DNA of 64,000 bases from Nocardiopsis kunsanensis DSM 44524 (GTDB taxonomy: Bacteria > Actinomycetota > Actinomycetes > Streptosporangiales > Streptosporangiaceae), in the NCBI RefSeq assembly GCF_000340965.1, contig NZ_ANAY01000028.1, positions 23,354-87,353 of the forward strand. Reading direction: 5' to 3'. Positions 1 through 8,074 of this stretch are shown in pieces. Made by a program: the position numbers and the translations under genes. The notes beneath the pieces are model-generated. The model worked only from the letters and a program-made list of their open reading frames with translations. It was not told the origin of the DNA and did not search any database. The stretch's first letter is position 1. Each line of letters starts with the position of its first letter.

Positions 1-909
1 GTCGTCGTACAGTTCTGCGATCGGGGTGGCGGCGTCGACCTGGCGCGCTTCGGGGTCGGCGGCCGCGTCGGCGTCGATGGCCGAAGCGGCGGTCAGCACA
101 CGGGTACGGTCCACGTCCTCGATGAAGCGGGTCACGTACTCGTTGGCCGGCTTGTTCAGGATCTCCTCGGCCGTTCCGATCTGGGAGACACGACCGTCCT
201 TCAGCACACAGATCCGGTCACCGAGGCGCATGGCCTCGTTCAGGTCGTGCGTGATGAAGATGATCGTCTTGCCCAGCTGCTTCTGCAGCTCCAGGAGCTG
301 GGTCTGCATGTCCCGACGGATCAACGGGTCGAGGGCGCTGAAGGCCTCGTCCATGAGGATGATGTCGGTGTCGGCGGCGAGTGCGCGGGCCAGGCCCACA
401 CGCTGCTGCATACCGCCGGACAGCTGGTGCGGGAGCTTGTGCTCCCAGCCCTCCAGGCCGACCATCTCGAGATTGCGCATCGCCCTGGTCTCGCGCTCCT
501 GTTTGGGGAGGCCGCGCAGTTCCAGGCCGTAGGCGGCGTTCTCCAGCACCGTGCGGTGCGGGAGCAGGGCGAAGTGCTGGAAGACCATGCTGACCTTCTC
601 GCCCCGCAGGTTCAACAGGTGCTTCTTGCTCAGGGAGGTGATGTCGACGCCGTCGACCTCCACGGTGCCCGCGGTGGGTTCCAGGAGGCCGTTGAGCATC
701 CGGATCAGGGTCGATTTCCCCGATCCGGAGAGGCCCATGACGACGAAGGTCTCTCCGGCTTCGACCTCGAAGGACACGTCGATGACGGCTGCGGTCACGT
801 CGAGATCTGTGATGGTGTCACGGTGGCTGCCGTCGGAGAGTCGCTCGACGGCAGATCTCGACTGCTTCCCGAACACCTTGTACAAGTTGTCTGCGCGTAC
901 TGCTGGCAC
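1..909 (-). CDS. proV: Glycine betaine/proline ABC transporter ATP-binding protein (3' end outside window)
   Basis: This gene encodes the ATPase of an osmoprotectant (glycine betaine/proline) importer; 303 codons are visible and the C-terminus runs off the window start. Reading from GTG at 909, preceded by AGAGGAGA, the protein has Walker A GLSGSGKST (about residue 59), the Q-loop FQHFALLPHRTV, the signature LSGGMQQR, Walker B IILMDEAFSALD and the H-loop ITHDLNEA. The FQHFALLPHRTV and DEAFSALDPLIR segments are characteristic of the ProV/OpuAA subfamily rather than of other importers. A CBS region would lie beyond the visible end. The permease and binding protein are expected to the left, outside the window. 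Confidence 0.93.
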   Translation of the reverse strand, partial: MPAVRADNLYKVFGKQSRSAVERLSDGSHRDTITDLDVTAAVIDVSFEVEAGETFVVMGLSGSGKSTLIRMLNGLLEPTAGTVEVDGVDITSLSKKHLLNLRGEKVSMVFQHFALLPHRTVLENAAYGLELRGLPKQERETRAMRNLEMVGLEGWEHKLPHQLSGGMQQRVGLARALAADTDIILMDEAFSALDPLIRRDMQTQLLELQKQLGKTIIFITHDLNEAMRLGDRICVLKDGRVSQIGTAEEILNKPANEYVTRFIEDVDRTRVLTAASAIDADAAADPEARQVDAATPIAELYDD

Positions 910-1316
910 GGTCTCCTCTATGGGGCTGTCCCGACCGCGAGGCACGCACGGAGCCTGTGTTCACTCCCTACGTCGGACCCGCGGATACCGAGGGCAGCAG
1001 GCCTACGCAGAGCCCCCTGTGCGCACCAGCCAAGGCAGGGCCTGCTACCCGGTTCACGTCGGAGCGCCACCTTACCGATTTGTGAACGCACAGTTCAGGA
1101 GGTATGTCACCAGGAGATAACAGGTTTAACTGAGATAAAAGCCGTACTCCGACCTACAGCGGCGGTTGTGGATCCCACAAGGCGCCCGATCGTGATTTAC
1201 GCCACTCCCGTTTTTACGGTGATATGCGTAACAATCATGCATAGAGGAGATATGAGGACAGTATGTGGCGGTCTATGACCGTACCGTAAACACGGTGAGC
1301 CGTGAAGGCACGCAGG
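910..1316. other. Intergenic region upstream of proV and downstream of dcd
   Basis: About 400 bases hold no convincing gene. The stretch around 1100-1275 is clearly poorer in GC than the flanks, as expected for a promoter zone serving the minus-strand proV gene. A short inverted repeat (ACCGT AAAC ACGGT, near 1283-1296) lies just beyond the dcd stop and could be a weak terminator. No promoter hexamers are assigned with confidence. Confidence 0.4.
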
Positions 1317-1904
1317 TCAGTCTTCGGTTTCGATACGGGTCCGGATGAAGTTCTGGTGTGCACGCGAAGGTGTGGGCCCCCGTTGTCCCTGGTAGCGAGA
1401 GCCGTAGACCGCCGACCCGTAGGGGTGTTCGGCCGGTGAGGAGAGCCGGAACATGCACAGCTGTCCGATCTTCATGCCTGGGTAGAGCTTGATCGGCAGC
1501 GTCGCCACGTTCGACAGCTCCAGCGTCACGTGGCCGGAGAAGCCGGGATCGATGAAACCGGCCGTGGAGTGTGTGAGCAGCCCCAGGCGCCCGAGGGAGC
1601 TCTTGCCTTCCAGGCGGCTGGCGATGTCGTCGGGCAACGAGACCATCTCGTAGGTCGAAGCCAGCACGAATTCACCCGGGTGGAGTATGAACGATTCCTT
1701 CCCGTCCGTCTCCACCAACCGCGTCAGGTCCGGCTGTTCGGCCGACGGGTCGATGTGGGGGTACTTGTGGTTCTCGAAGACCCGGAAGAAGCGGTCCAGC
1801 CGGACATCGATACTGGAGGGTTGGACGAGGCCGGGATCGAAGGGGTCGAGCTTGACCCGGCCGGAATCGATTTCGAACCTGAGATCACGATCGGAGAGCA
1901 GCAC
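1317..1904 (-). CDS. dcd: dCTP deaminase
   Basis: The 195-residue product deaminates dCTP in the cytoplasm to supply dUMP/dUTP for thymidylate synthesis. The protein starts MLLSDRDL, and carries [15 protein letters not shown], the nucleotide-site region [14 protein letters not shown], and the active-site segment [17 protein letters not shown], whose glutamate is the catalytic base in the Dcd family. Length matches the family (about 190 residues). In actinobacteria this family is often the bifunctional deaminase/dUTPase; that is family knowledge and cannot be read directly here. The gene stands alone, transcribed away from the tRNA-Gly gene. Confidence 0.96.
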   Translation of the reverse strand: MLLSDRDLRFEIDSGRVKLDPFDPGLVQPSSIDVRLDRFFRVFENHKYPHIDPSAEQPDLTRLVETDGKESFILHPGEFVLASTYEMVSLPDDIASRLEGKSSLGRLGLLTHSTAGFIDPGFSGHVTLELSNVATLPIKLYPGMKIGQLCMFRLSSPAEHPYGSAVYGSRYQGQRGPTPSRAHQNFIRTRIETED

Positions 1905-2102
1905 GCTCCGAACTTACCGCTGTGCCGACACCCCGGACGACCTCGGTCGACGCACCGCTCTTCCGCCCCGGTGCGGGCAGGTTCCCATCGCCCCGCACGA
2001 GCCGGCGCGACTCGGACCGGCGGACCGAGTTGCCGACGGGGGCCGAACGTGGGCTAGGATGAGTCCTGTTGCCGACCGGGGCCACGCACCCGGCACGACG
2101 AC

Positions 2103-2176
2103 GCGGATGTAGTTCAATGGTAGAACTTCAGCTTCCCAAGCTGATAACGCGGGTTCGATTCCCGTCATCCGCTCCA
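2103..2176 (+). tRNA. tRNA-Gly (anticodon CCC), CCA end encoded
   Basis: The acceptor stem GCGGATG pairs with CATCCGC, followed by discriminator T and an encoded CCA. The anticodon arm TCAGC-TTCCCAA-GCTGA gives anticodon CCC, reading the glycine codon GGG. The T arm GCGGG-TTCGATT-CCCGT is standard. A 44-bp repeat begins 23 bases past the CCA end. Confidence 0.97.
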
Positions 2177-2198
2177 GACAGACGCAAGGCCAGGTCGT

Positions 2199-2242
2199 TC
2201 GAGGTTCTTCGAACACCTGGCCGTTCGTGTTTCCGGGGCCGT
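2199..2242. repeat. 44-bp direct repeat, copy 1 (next to tRNA-Gly)
   Basis: This sequence matches 3636-3679 at 41 of 44 positions by eye. It contains a small hairpin (TCGAG-GTTC-TTCGA), and with the bases just before it forms CCAGGT...ACCTGG. It could be a shared terminator-like element or one boundary of an inserted segment. Confidence 0.8.
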
Positions 2243-2605
2243 TCGCCCGGCGGCGTGCCACGCACGCGCCCCATGGGCGAGCCCCGGGCGCAGTGGCGAT
2301 CGGTCGGTGAGGCGTCCCCGTCCGCACCGTTGCGCTCGAGTTCCCCGGCGCCCCTCTCCCCCGGCGCCCCTCTCCCCCGGCCCCACCGGCGAAGGTGTTA
2401 CCCGTGTTCCGGGGGTCGAGAAGGGGGACGCTCGCCGGGCCTACCACCACGCAGACGTCCGCCCGATACTTCTGGGGGGTTGCGCGCACCACTCGACCCG
2501 TGTGCTCCTACTCGTAGGGCAGGGGTTGTGCAAGCCGCTCGGACCGGGTGCTCCTGCCAGTGGACATGGGCATCACAGAACCTCCGGTCCGGATGAAGGA
2601 CACCG
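2243..2605. other. Gene-less stretch between repeat copy 1 and the small membrane protein
   Basis: About 360 bases show no open frame that resembles a protein. There is a short tandem duplication, CCCCTCTCCCCCGGCG repeated immediately (about 2351-2380). The last 15 bases carry AAGGA, the ribosome binding site of the next gene. Confidence 0.4.
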
Positions 2606-2830
2606 TTGAACAGCTATTACGCGGGCTGGATGAACCTGGTTCTTGGCCTGCTGTGGGCGGGATGGGGCATCACCCGGTTTTTCCTGGTCGGGCCCTCGAT
2701 GGACTTGGTGTGGCACCTGTTCATGGCACTGGCTTTTTCGGGGATCGGGCTCTTCTGGTTCCGCGACCATCGGTACGAGCAGCATCAGGAAACCTCCTCA
2801 TCCACGGATCCCGAGGAGCCCACCGCGTAG
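2606..2830 (+). CDS. Small two-helix membrane protein, unknown function
   Basis: The 74-residue product begins MNSYYAGWMN (TTG start at 2606, with AAGGA about six bases upstream; an ATG at 2630 is the alternative). Residues about 8-27 and 32-52 are hydrophobic and look like two membrane helices, followed by a charged tail ending TDPEEPTA. No family is recognised. The gene lies inside the segment bounded by the two 44-bp repeats. The 3' end overlaps a frame-broken remnant read on the other strand. Confidence 0.55.
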   Translation: MNSYYAGWMNLVLGLLWAGWGITRFFLVGPSMDLVWHLFMALAFSGIGLFWFRDHRYEQHQETSSSTDPEEPTA

Positions 2831-3130
2831 CTTCCTGCCATGGCGGCGATGTCGTCATCAGAGACGAACGCGGCCCGTACCCGGGCGGGAGGTTGTGAGG
2901 TCTCCAGCAGCACATAGGCCACCCCGGGGAGAGTGGGGCCGATCAGGTGCGCCTCAGCCCCGCGTTCACGCGCACCTTCCCGAGGACCGTGTCGACCCGC
3001 GAGGCCTCGTCCGGTCGCAGGGCTCGGCTGATGACGTGCGCAGATCCCGAGCCCGCCCGGTAGCGAGGATACGTCCGTCCCGGGTGACGGGCTCCAGCGT
3101 TACCGGACACTTCCGGCCAAAGGCCGTGGC
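2785..3130 (-). pseudogene. Frame-broken coding remnant, unknown family
   Basis: Three minus-strand segments in different frames read like consecutive parts of one protein: RKCPVTLEPVTRDGRILATG (about 3110-3060), then HVISRALRPDEASRVDTVLG (about 3035-2975), then LIGPTLPGVAYVLLETSQ through AAMAGSYAV (about 2945-2825). Two frameshifts are needed to join them, and no single frame spans the region. I do not recognise the family. This is a judgement from protein-like composition and may be wrong; boundaries are approximate. Confidence 0.35.
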
Positions 3131-3173
3131 GGGCGAGAACTGACGGCCGTCCCCCAGAACTAGGGTTCTGAGG

Positions 3174-3611
3174 ATGTCACCCCAACTGTCGGTCCGGAGC
3201 GCTCATCCCACAGATGCAGGCCAACTCGTGCCGCTCTTTGCAGATCTGTCGCACCCCGCGACGGCCATGCAAGTGCGGAACCGCCTCGAACGTCTCGCTG
3301 GTGACCCCACCTATGAGCTCTGGGTCGTCGAGGATGCAACCGGAGAGCTGATCGGCTTCGCTGCCGGCCATCTGCTGTTTCCCGTGGAGGACGACGCTCC
3401 AGCCGCGCAGCTCATCGCTCTGGTCACCGCCGGGCGAGCACGGGGGCGAGGCGTCGGAACAGCTCTGTGCACCATGTTCGAACAGTGGGCCATGGCCAAG
3501 GGCGCGGGCCGGGCTCAACTGAACTCCGGAAACCGGCGAACCGAGGCGCACACCTTCTACACAAGTCGCGGATACACCGCTTCAGGCACGCGGTTCACAA
3601 AGCCTCTGTAA
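3174..3611 (+). CDS. GNAT family N-acetyltransferase
   Basis: The 145-residue product is a single GNAT domain that would transfer an acetyl group from acetyl-CoA to an amine. Motif A, the acetyl-CoA pyrophosphate loop, is visible as RARGRGVGTALC (residues about 87-98), and motif B as FYTSRGYTASG near the C-terminus. The overall pattern (HPTDAGQLVPLFADL start, ELWVVEDATGELIGF, FYTSRGY) resembles small aminoglycoside- or toxin-type acetyltransferases, but the substrate cannot be told. No clear ribosome binding site precedes ATG 3174, so translation may be leaderless. Codon use is less GC-biased than in its neighbours and the gene lies between two 44-bp repeats, suggesting acquisition. Confidence 0.85.
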   Translation: MSPQLSVRSAHPTDAGQLVPLFADLSHPATAMQVRNRLERLAGDPTYELWVVEDATGELIGFAAGHLLFPVEDDAPAAQLIALVTAGRARGRGVGTALCTMFEQWAMAKGAGRAQLNSGNRRTEAHTFYTSRGYTASGTRFTKPL

Positions 3612-3635
3612 CCCCGGGTGTCTCCACCCTGGCTC

Positions 3636-3679
3636 TCGAAGTTCTTCGAACACCTGGCCGTTCTTGTTTCCGGGGTCGT
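3636..3679. repeat. 44-bp direct repeat, copy 2 (after the GNAT gene)
   Basis: This is the second copy of the element at 2199-2242. It contains a perfect small hairpin, TCGAA-GTTC-TTCGA, then the shared tail ending in TTTCCGGGG. Like copy 1 it starts within 25 bases of the end of a gene, which fits either a terminator-like role or an element boundary. Confidence 0.8.
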
Positions 3680-3837
3680 GCGCCGCGTGCCCGGTCGGCC
3701 CGCACGGGACCGGTGCAGAACCCGGGACGCCCGGGCCGGCCGGGCCACGGCGGTCACGGTCCGCGGCCCGGCCGAAGGAAGCGTGGGCCGCCCCGTGTCC
3801 GGGGTGACCCTTGAGCCCCACCTGAGGACGGGACTTC

Positions 3838-4677
3838 CTAGCGGGTGAAGTCGTCCGGGCCCCGGGCGGGACCGTGGTAGAACTCGCGCTCCGGTTCGTT
3901 CTCGGGTACGGACGGGTAGGTCGGGCGGTCCTCCGCCGGGACGCTCCTGCGCTCGCCGGTGGAGAATCCGTAGACCTCCATCGTCCGGGCGACCCTGTTA
4001 CGCAGCTCGGGGAGCATGCTGTACAGCACGTCACCGGGACAGGCGGTGGCGTTGAAGTCACGGTGGCCCACGATCGCGTTCTGCGGGTTGAGCCCGTAAG
4101 CCCCGCACAGCCACGCCATGGTCGTCACCAGGGAGTCGCTGAGGGCCTGCGTCGGGCTCGCGCTCGTGTAGAGGCCCTCGTTCTCGATACCGATGGCGCT
4201 GCTGTTGTAGTTGGCCACATGGGCTCCCACGACGTGCTGGCCCGCCTGGATGGCTTCGCCCGTGCGGTCGCGGCCCTCCATGACGTGGCCACCACGGCTG
4301 ATGGTCAGCTGCTGGCCGGTGTCGATCCAGCCCTGGGTGTCCATGTGGTAGTTCTGGATCGACTGGGACAGCCTCAGGGCATGGTCGAGTGAGTAGTCGG
4401 TGCTGTTGGGCGTCGCGGTGTGGTGAACCACGATGTAGTTCGGGGCCGAGGCCAGAACCTGGACGGGGCTGCTCGGCGGGCGTGCGTTCCATGCGCCTCG
4501 CCAGTACAGGTAAGGCTGTGCCGCACGGACTGCCGAGCTCGTTCCGGAGGTTTCGGCGGAAGCGCTCGTGGCGGCCATCGCGGTGAAACCTCCGCCCAGG
4601 GCGATGGCACCCGAGGCGAGGGCGGCTCCACGCAGGAGGCTGCGCCTGTCGGGCCCCGAATGGAGGATGTCGGCCAT
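3838..4677 (-). CDS. Tat-exported N-acetylmuramoyl-L-alanine amidase (PGRP/amidase_2 type)
   Basis: The 279-residue product would cleave the bond between muramic acid and the stem peptide of peptidoglycan outside the cell. The chosen start at 4677 (MADILHSG) has AAGGGAA seven bases upstream; a longer reading to 4755 lacks a site. Residues 10-41 form a twin-arginine signal (DRRSLLRG followed by a hydrophobic run ending ATSASA). The amidase_2 domain follows, with zinc ligand candidates in NYIVVHHTATPN and GHRDFNATACPGD, and the intervening GIENEG segment. A Pro/Glu-rich tail of about 40 residues closes the protein. It could equally act in cell-wall turnover or as a secreted lysin. Confidence 0.9.
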   Translation of the reverse strand: MADILHSGPDRRSLLRGAALASGAIALGGGFTAMAATSASAETSGTSSAVRAAQPYLYWRGAWNARPPSSPVQVLASAPNYIVVHHTATPNSTDYSLDHALRLSQSIQNYHMDTQGWIDTGQQLTISRGGHVMEGRDRTGEAIQAGQHVVGAHVANYNSSAIGIENEGLYTSASPTQALSDSLVTTMAWLCGAYGLNPQNAIVGHRDFNATACPGDVLYSMLPELRNRVARTMEVYGFSTGERRSVPAEDRPTYPSVPENEPEREFYHGPARGPDDFTR

Positions 4678-5331
4678 GGGGGATTCCCTTTCGAATCGTT
4701 GGGATGCGTGCCCGTTCATGAAAAGCCATGGGGCATATGCCACACAAAGGGTCATATCGATATTCCTTTGTCCGATTCCGGCCAGGCGACCGTCTCTTCA
4801 CCCCATGGGCAGAAATAGTCTGATGCTGTAGGAACCCCGAAAAAAGGGAAGAGGGTTCTTATCGACACCACATCCCCCCTGAACCCATGAACCAACTTTC
4901 TACCCCCGTGCGCAGGAAGAACATCGGATCGACAAAAGAACCGGTGGCCGAACAAGGGAGTTCCTCGTCGCGCCCGGACAGTGACTGGACACGGTTTTCC
5001 CACCGTAAGCACTGAGGAGCGAGATCACCTCACCCGACACACGCCTTGTCGGGTTCCGGTTCCTTTCTCCACCCGGTCCCCGATTCACACGGGGACGTTC
5101 TCCCGGCCGGTCAGGAACGAGCCGCTGCCGATGGGTGTTCGTACACGCCGTCCCGACCCCGCGGGGGCGGCCGCACGGCCCTCGACGTTCCGACGGGGCC
5201 GGTCTGTTTCAGAGGGGCGGGTGCTGTGCAGGGAGCGGGTGAGCCTGCTCGGGTGACCGCGGAAGTCCATTCCCGTCGGGCCACCCGAGCTCCCGAGGGA
5301 TCCCGGCAACGCCGGGGCGGGTGTCCCTCAC

Positions 5332-5371
5332 GGGGGCGGCCCGGTTTCCGGGGGAGAACCGGGCCGCCCCC
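5332..5371. terminator. Strong hairpin, 15-bp perfect stem
   Basis: GGGGGCGGCCCGGTT at 5332-5346 pairs perfectly with 5357-5371 across a 10-base loop. There is no U tract, which is normal for actinobacterial terminators. No gene directly upstream on either strand accounts for it. Confidence 0.6.
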
Positions 5372-5595
5372 GACGTCTGCTCACCGAACGGCCGGGAGCT
5401 CCGCGGTCGCGGAGCTGTGAGGCGACCGGCATCCTCATGGAGCGGTACCAGCTGACCGGTGAACACGCGTTCGCACGGCTGGTACACGCTTCCCGGGCCC
5501 CGACACCCGGCTCCACGGCCTGGCCACCCACCCCGTTGGGGCCGACAGGGTTCACGAGGCTCCCGGAGAACGGGAGGAACGCCCCTGAACAGTAC

Positions 5596-5627
5596 GGGCC
5601 TCTGCACGGCATGCCGGGCAGAGGCCC
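5596..5627. terminator. Hairpin, 10-bp perfect stem, ahead of the acyl-CoA dehydrogenase gene
   Basis: GGGCCTCTGC (5596-5605) pairs with GCAGAGGCCC (5618-5627); the 12-base loop is itself nearly palindromic. It lies about 70 bases upstream of the start at 5695 and could be a terminator for upstream transcripts or a 5' UTR structure. Confidence 0.45.
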
Positions 5628-5694
5628 TGCTCCTGTTTGGTGCTCGTCCCGCCGGGGCAGCGCAGGGTCACACCGCTGCTGCACGGGGGTGCAC

Positions 5695-6738
5695 ATGAGC
5701 ACGGTCGGAACAGCACGAACACGCGTGCGGAACGCCGCGGGTACCGGCTCTTCCGCTCACCGGTACGAGAACGGACAGAATACGTCCCCGGCGACACGGG
5801 CGCTCCTGCGGGAGATAGAGAGCGGGGGCCTCGATATCCCGCTCCCGGGGAGCGGCGACACCTGGCTCAGGTGGCAGACCCTGATCCGCCTGGGGACCGA
5901 GGACCTGTCCTTGGCACGGTTGGCCGAGGGCCACGTCGATGCGCTGGCCATCCTGGCCGAACTCGGCGACCCCCCGCCTTCCCGGAGCGCGGTCTGGGGC
6001 GTCTGGGCCGCGCATCCACCCGGGTACCGGCTGCGCGCCCGCCCACTCGACACCGGATGGGTCCTCGAGGGCAGCAAGCCGTTCTGTTCGGGAGCCCGGA
6101 CCTGTACACGCGCCTTGGTGAGCGCAGAACCCGACTCGGGTGAACGCCTCCTGTTCACGATCGAGAACAAGCACACCATCGCTGACCCCGGGACGTGGGC
6201 CGCAGCAGGCATGTCCGACAGCGAGACCTGCACCGTGGACTTCAGGAACGTCCGCGCGGTCCGGGTCGGTGCACCGAACGCGTACACGGACCGCCCCGGT
6301 TTCCACCACGGCGGGGCCGGCGTGGCGGCCTGCTGGTACGGGGGCGCCCTCGCGGTGGCCGAACCCCTCGCGGCGAAGGCACGCCGACAAGGGACCGACC
6401 CGCACACACTGGCCCATTTCGGCGCGGTCGTCCGTGACCTCCGCTGCGCCGAGGACGTACTGCGGCGGGCAGCACGGGAGATCGACGAGGACCCGGACGA
6501 CGCCGAGGGCAGGGCCGCCGAGCGTGCCCTCCTGGTCCGCTCGGCGGTGGTCTCGTCCTGCACCTCGGTTCTGCAGCACTGCGCCGAGGCCCTGGGAGCG
6601 GGACCCCTCGCCTCGGACCCGGCCTACACCCGGGCCGCGCAGGACCTGTCCGTCTACATCCGCCAACACCACGGGGACCGCGATCTGGCGCGTCTCGGTG
6701 AGTCGGCCGCACACGAACACGGGAGGGACCGGTCATGA
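5695..6738 (+). CDS. Acyl-CoA dehydrogenase-like protein, first gene of a four-gene operon
   Basis: The 347-residue product resembles the acyl-CoA dehydrogenase fold: an N-terminal helical part, a middle beta part (YRLRARPLDTGWVLEGSKPFCSG, where the family binds FAD and substrate) and a helical C-terminal domain. The usual catalytic glutamate cannot be placed confidently. ATG 5695 is chosen because GGGGG lies just upstream; the frame is open further upstream but that part is low complexity. The stop overlaps the next start by four bases (ATGA), so it is translationally coupled to the PIG-L gene. In this setting it more likely acts on a biosynthetic intermediate than in fatty acid breakdown; that is inference. 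Confidence 0.8.
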   Translation: MSTVGTARTRVRNAAGTGSSAHRYENGQNTSPATRALLREIESGGLDIPLPGSGDTWLRWQTLIRLGTEDLSLARLAEGHVDALAILAELGDPPPSRSAVWGVWAAHPPGYRLRARPLDTGWVLEGSKPFCSGARTCTRALVSAEPDSGERLLFTIENKHTIADPGTWAAAGMSDSETCTVDFRNVRAVRVGAPNAYTDRPGFHHGGAGVAACWYGGALAVAEPLAAKARRQGTDPHTLAHFGAVVRDLRCAEDVLRRAAREIDEDPDDAEGRAAERALLVRSAVVSSCTSVLQHCAEALGAGPLASDPAYTRAAQDLSVYIRQHHGDRDLARLGESAAHEHGRDRS

Positions 6739-7481
6739 AACCACCCCATCCGATCGACGGTCCGGGAACGGACGAGAACCGGTGGCTGGACTGGGAGCGG
6801 ACGGCCCGCATCCCCGACCTGGACCTCGATGGTGTGCGCTCCCTCGCGGTCGTGGCCCCGCACCCGGACGACGAGGTCCTCGGTTTCGGCGGGACACTCG
6901 CCATGCTGGCGGAGCGCGGTGTCCATGTGCGTGTGGTCGCCGTGACCGACGGCGAGGGTTCTCATCCGCGCAGTCCCACGACCTCGCCCGAGGAGCTCGT
7001 GCAGCGACGCGTGGAGGAGCGCTCCGCGGCCCTGGCCGAGCTCGGGGTGCCCGACACCGACGTGATCCGGCTGGGTGTACCCGACGGCGAGGCCGGCGGC
7101 GCCGAGGCCGAGATTGCCCTGCGGCTGTCCCGGCTCCTGTCGGGGTTCGACCTGTGTGTGAGCTCGTGGGCGGGGGACCTGCACCCGGACCACATGGCCG
7201 CCGGATCGGCCGCGGCAGATGCCGCGCGTGCCTGCGGTGTGCAGCTGTTCCAGTATCCGGTGTGGATGTGGCACTGGGCCGAGCCCGGCGCCGCGGCCGT
7301 TCCCTGGGACCGGGCGTACCGCGTGGAACTGTCGGAACGGGCCCTGTCCCGGAAGTCGGCCGCGATCGGGTGCTTCACCACGCAGATCGCACCGTTGAGT
7401 GATCTGCCGGGCGACGAGGCCGTACTGGGCGCGGAGATGGTCGAGCACTTCGGGCGTGGTGAGGAGGTGGTGTTCGGTTGA
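6735..7481 (+). CDS. PIG-L family deacetylase
   Basis: The 248-residue product belongs to the zinc-dependent GlcNAc deacetylase (PIG-L/LmbE) family, which removes acetyl groups from N-acetyl sugars or their conjugates. The metal-binding motif PHPDDEVLGFGG is at about residues 42-53 and the second ligand motif HPDHMAAG at about residues 153-160. The start overlaps the previous stop and the stop overlaps the next start (TTGA), so the gene is embedded in a coupled operon. Neighbouring NodS-like methyltransferase and GT2 suggest an amino-sugar product. Confidence 0.92.
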   Translation: MKPPHPIDGPGTDENRWLDWERTARIPDLDLDGVRSLAVVAPHPDDEVLGFGGTLAMLAERGVHVRVVAVTDGEGSHPRSPTTSPEELVQRRVEERSAALAELGVPDTDVIRLGVPDGEAGGAEAEIALRLSRLLSGFDLCVSSWAGDLHPDHMAAGSAAADAARACGVQLFQYPVWMWHWAEPGAAAVPWDRAYRVELSERALSRKSAAIGCFTTQIAPLSDLPGDEAVLGAEMVEHFGRGEEVVFG

Positions 7482-8074
7482 GCACGGACCCTGCTCTCTT
7501 CACCCGGATGTACGAACGCTCGCCCGATCCGTGGGACTTCCGGGACCGCTGGTACGAACGCCGCAAACGCGGTCTCACCCTGGCCGCCCTGCCTGAGGAG
7601 CGGTACGGGTCGGCGTTCGAAGCCGGATGCTCGATCGGTCTGCTCACCCGGGGGCTGGCGGCCCGGTGTTCCCGGATCCTGTCCATGGACTCCGCTCCCG
7701 GGGCGGTCGCGCAGGCACGGCGTGAACTGTCCGGGCTCGACCACGTACGGGTGGTGCGGGGGCGGGTGCCCGAGGACTGGCCGGAGGGCACCTTCGACCT
7801 GGTGGTGCTGTCGGAGGTGCTCTACTACTTCGACAACACCGAGTTGCGCGGGGTCCTGGACCGCACTCTGTCCTCCTCGGCTCCGGGGGCGACGGTGATC
7901 GCCGTGCACTGGCGCCACGAGGCCGCCGAGCACGTCCGTACCGGTGACGACGTCCACCGGATCCTGGACGGGACACCGTGGCTGTCGCGTACGTGCCGCC
8001 ACATCGAGGACGGTTTCCTCCTGGAGGCCTTCACGGTCGGGCATCTGGGCACGGCGCGCGGAGAGGCACCGTGA
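7478..8074 (+). CDS. NodS-like SAM-dependent methyltransferase
   Basis: The 198-residue product is a class I methyltransferase. It opens with FTRMYERSPDPWDFRDRWYE, a signature of the NodS group, followed by the SAM-binding motif I FEAGCSIGLLTRGL (about residues 47-60), the acidic residue of motif II in ILSMDSAP, and FDLVVLSEVLYYF for motif IV. NodS N-methylates deacetylated chitooligosaccharides in rhizobia; here a similar N-methylation of a de-acetylated amino sugar is plausible but inferred. Start TTG 7478 overlaps the previous stop, and the stop overlaps the GT2 start (GTGA). Confidence 0.88.
   Translation: MSTDPALFTRMYERSPDPWDFRDRWYERRKRGLTLAALPEERYGSAFEAGCSIGLLTRGLAARCSRILSMDSAPGAVAQARRELSGLDHVRVVRGRVPEDWPEGTFDLVVLSEVLYYFDNTELRGVLDRTLSSSAPGATVIAVHWRHEAAEHVRTGDDVHRILDGTPWLSRTCRHIEDGFLLEAFTVGHLGTARGEAP

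Larger units (their letters stand above)
4678..5694. other. About 1 kb without a recognisable gene, with two strong hairpins
   Basis: No frame in this kilobase reads like a known protein. The part next to the amidase (about 4700-4950) is relatively AT-rich and should hold its promoter. Two long perfect hairpins (5332-5371 and 5596-5627) are listed separately. A plus-strand frame from 5437 continues into the next gene but has low-complexity content and is taken as an artefact of GC-rich sequence. Confidence 0.45.

Noticed and set aside
2103..3679. Prophage or integrative element at tRNA-Gly
   Set aside because: There is no integrase, the repeats do not include the tRNA 3' end, and the segment is only 1.4 kb.
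4678..5000. c-di-AMP (ydaO-type) riboswitch ahead of the cell-wall amidase
   Set aside because: Such riboswitches often precede actinobacterial wall hydrolases, but I could not find the conserved core elements in the 300 bases upstream of 4677.
5437..5694. Longer start for the acyl-CoA dehydrogenase-like protein
   Set aside because: The extra 86 residues are low complexity and the hairpin at 5596-5627 lies inside them; ATG 5695 with a nearby purine run is better.
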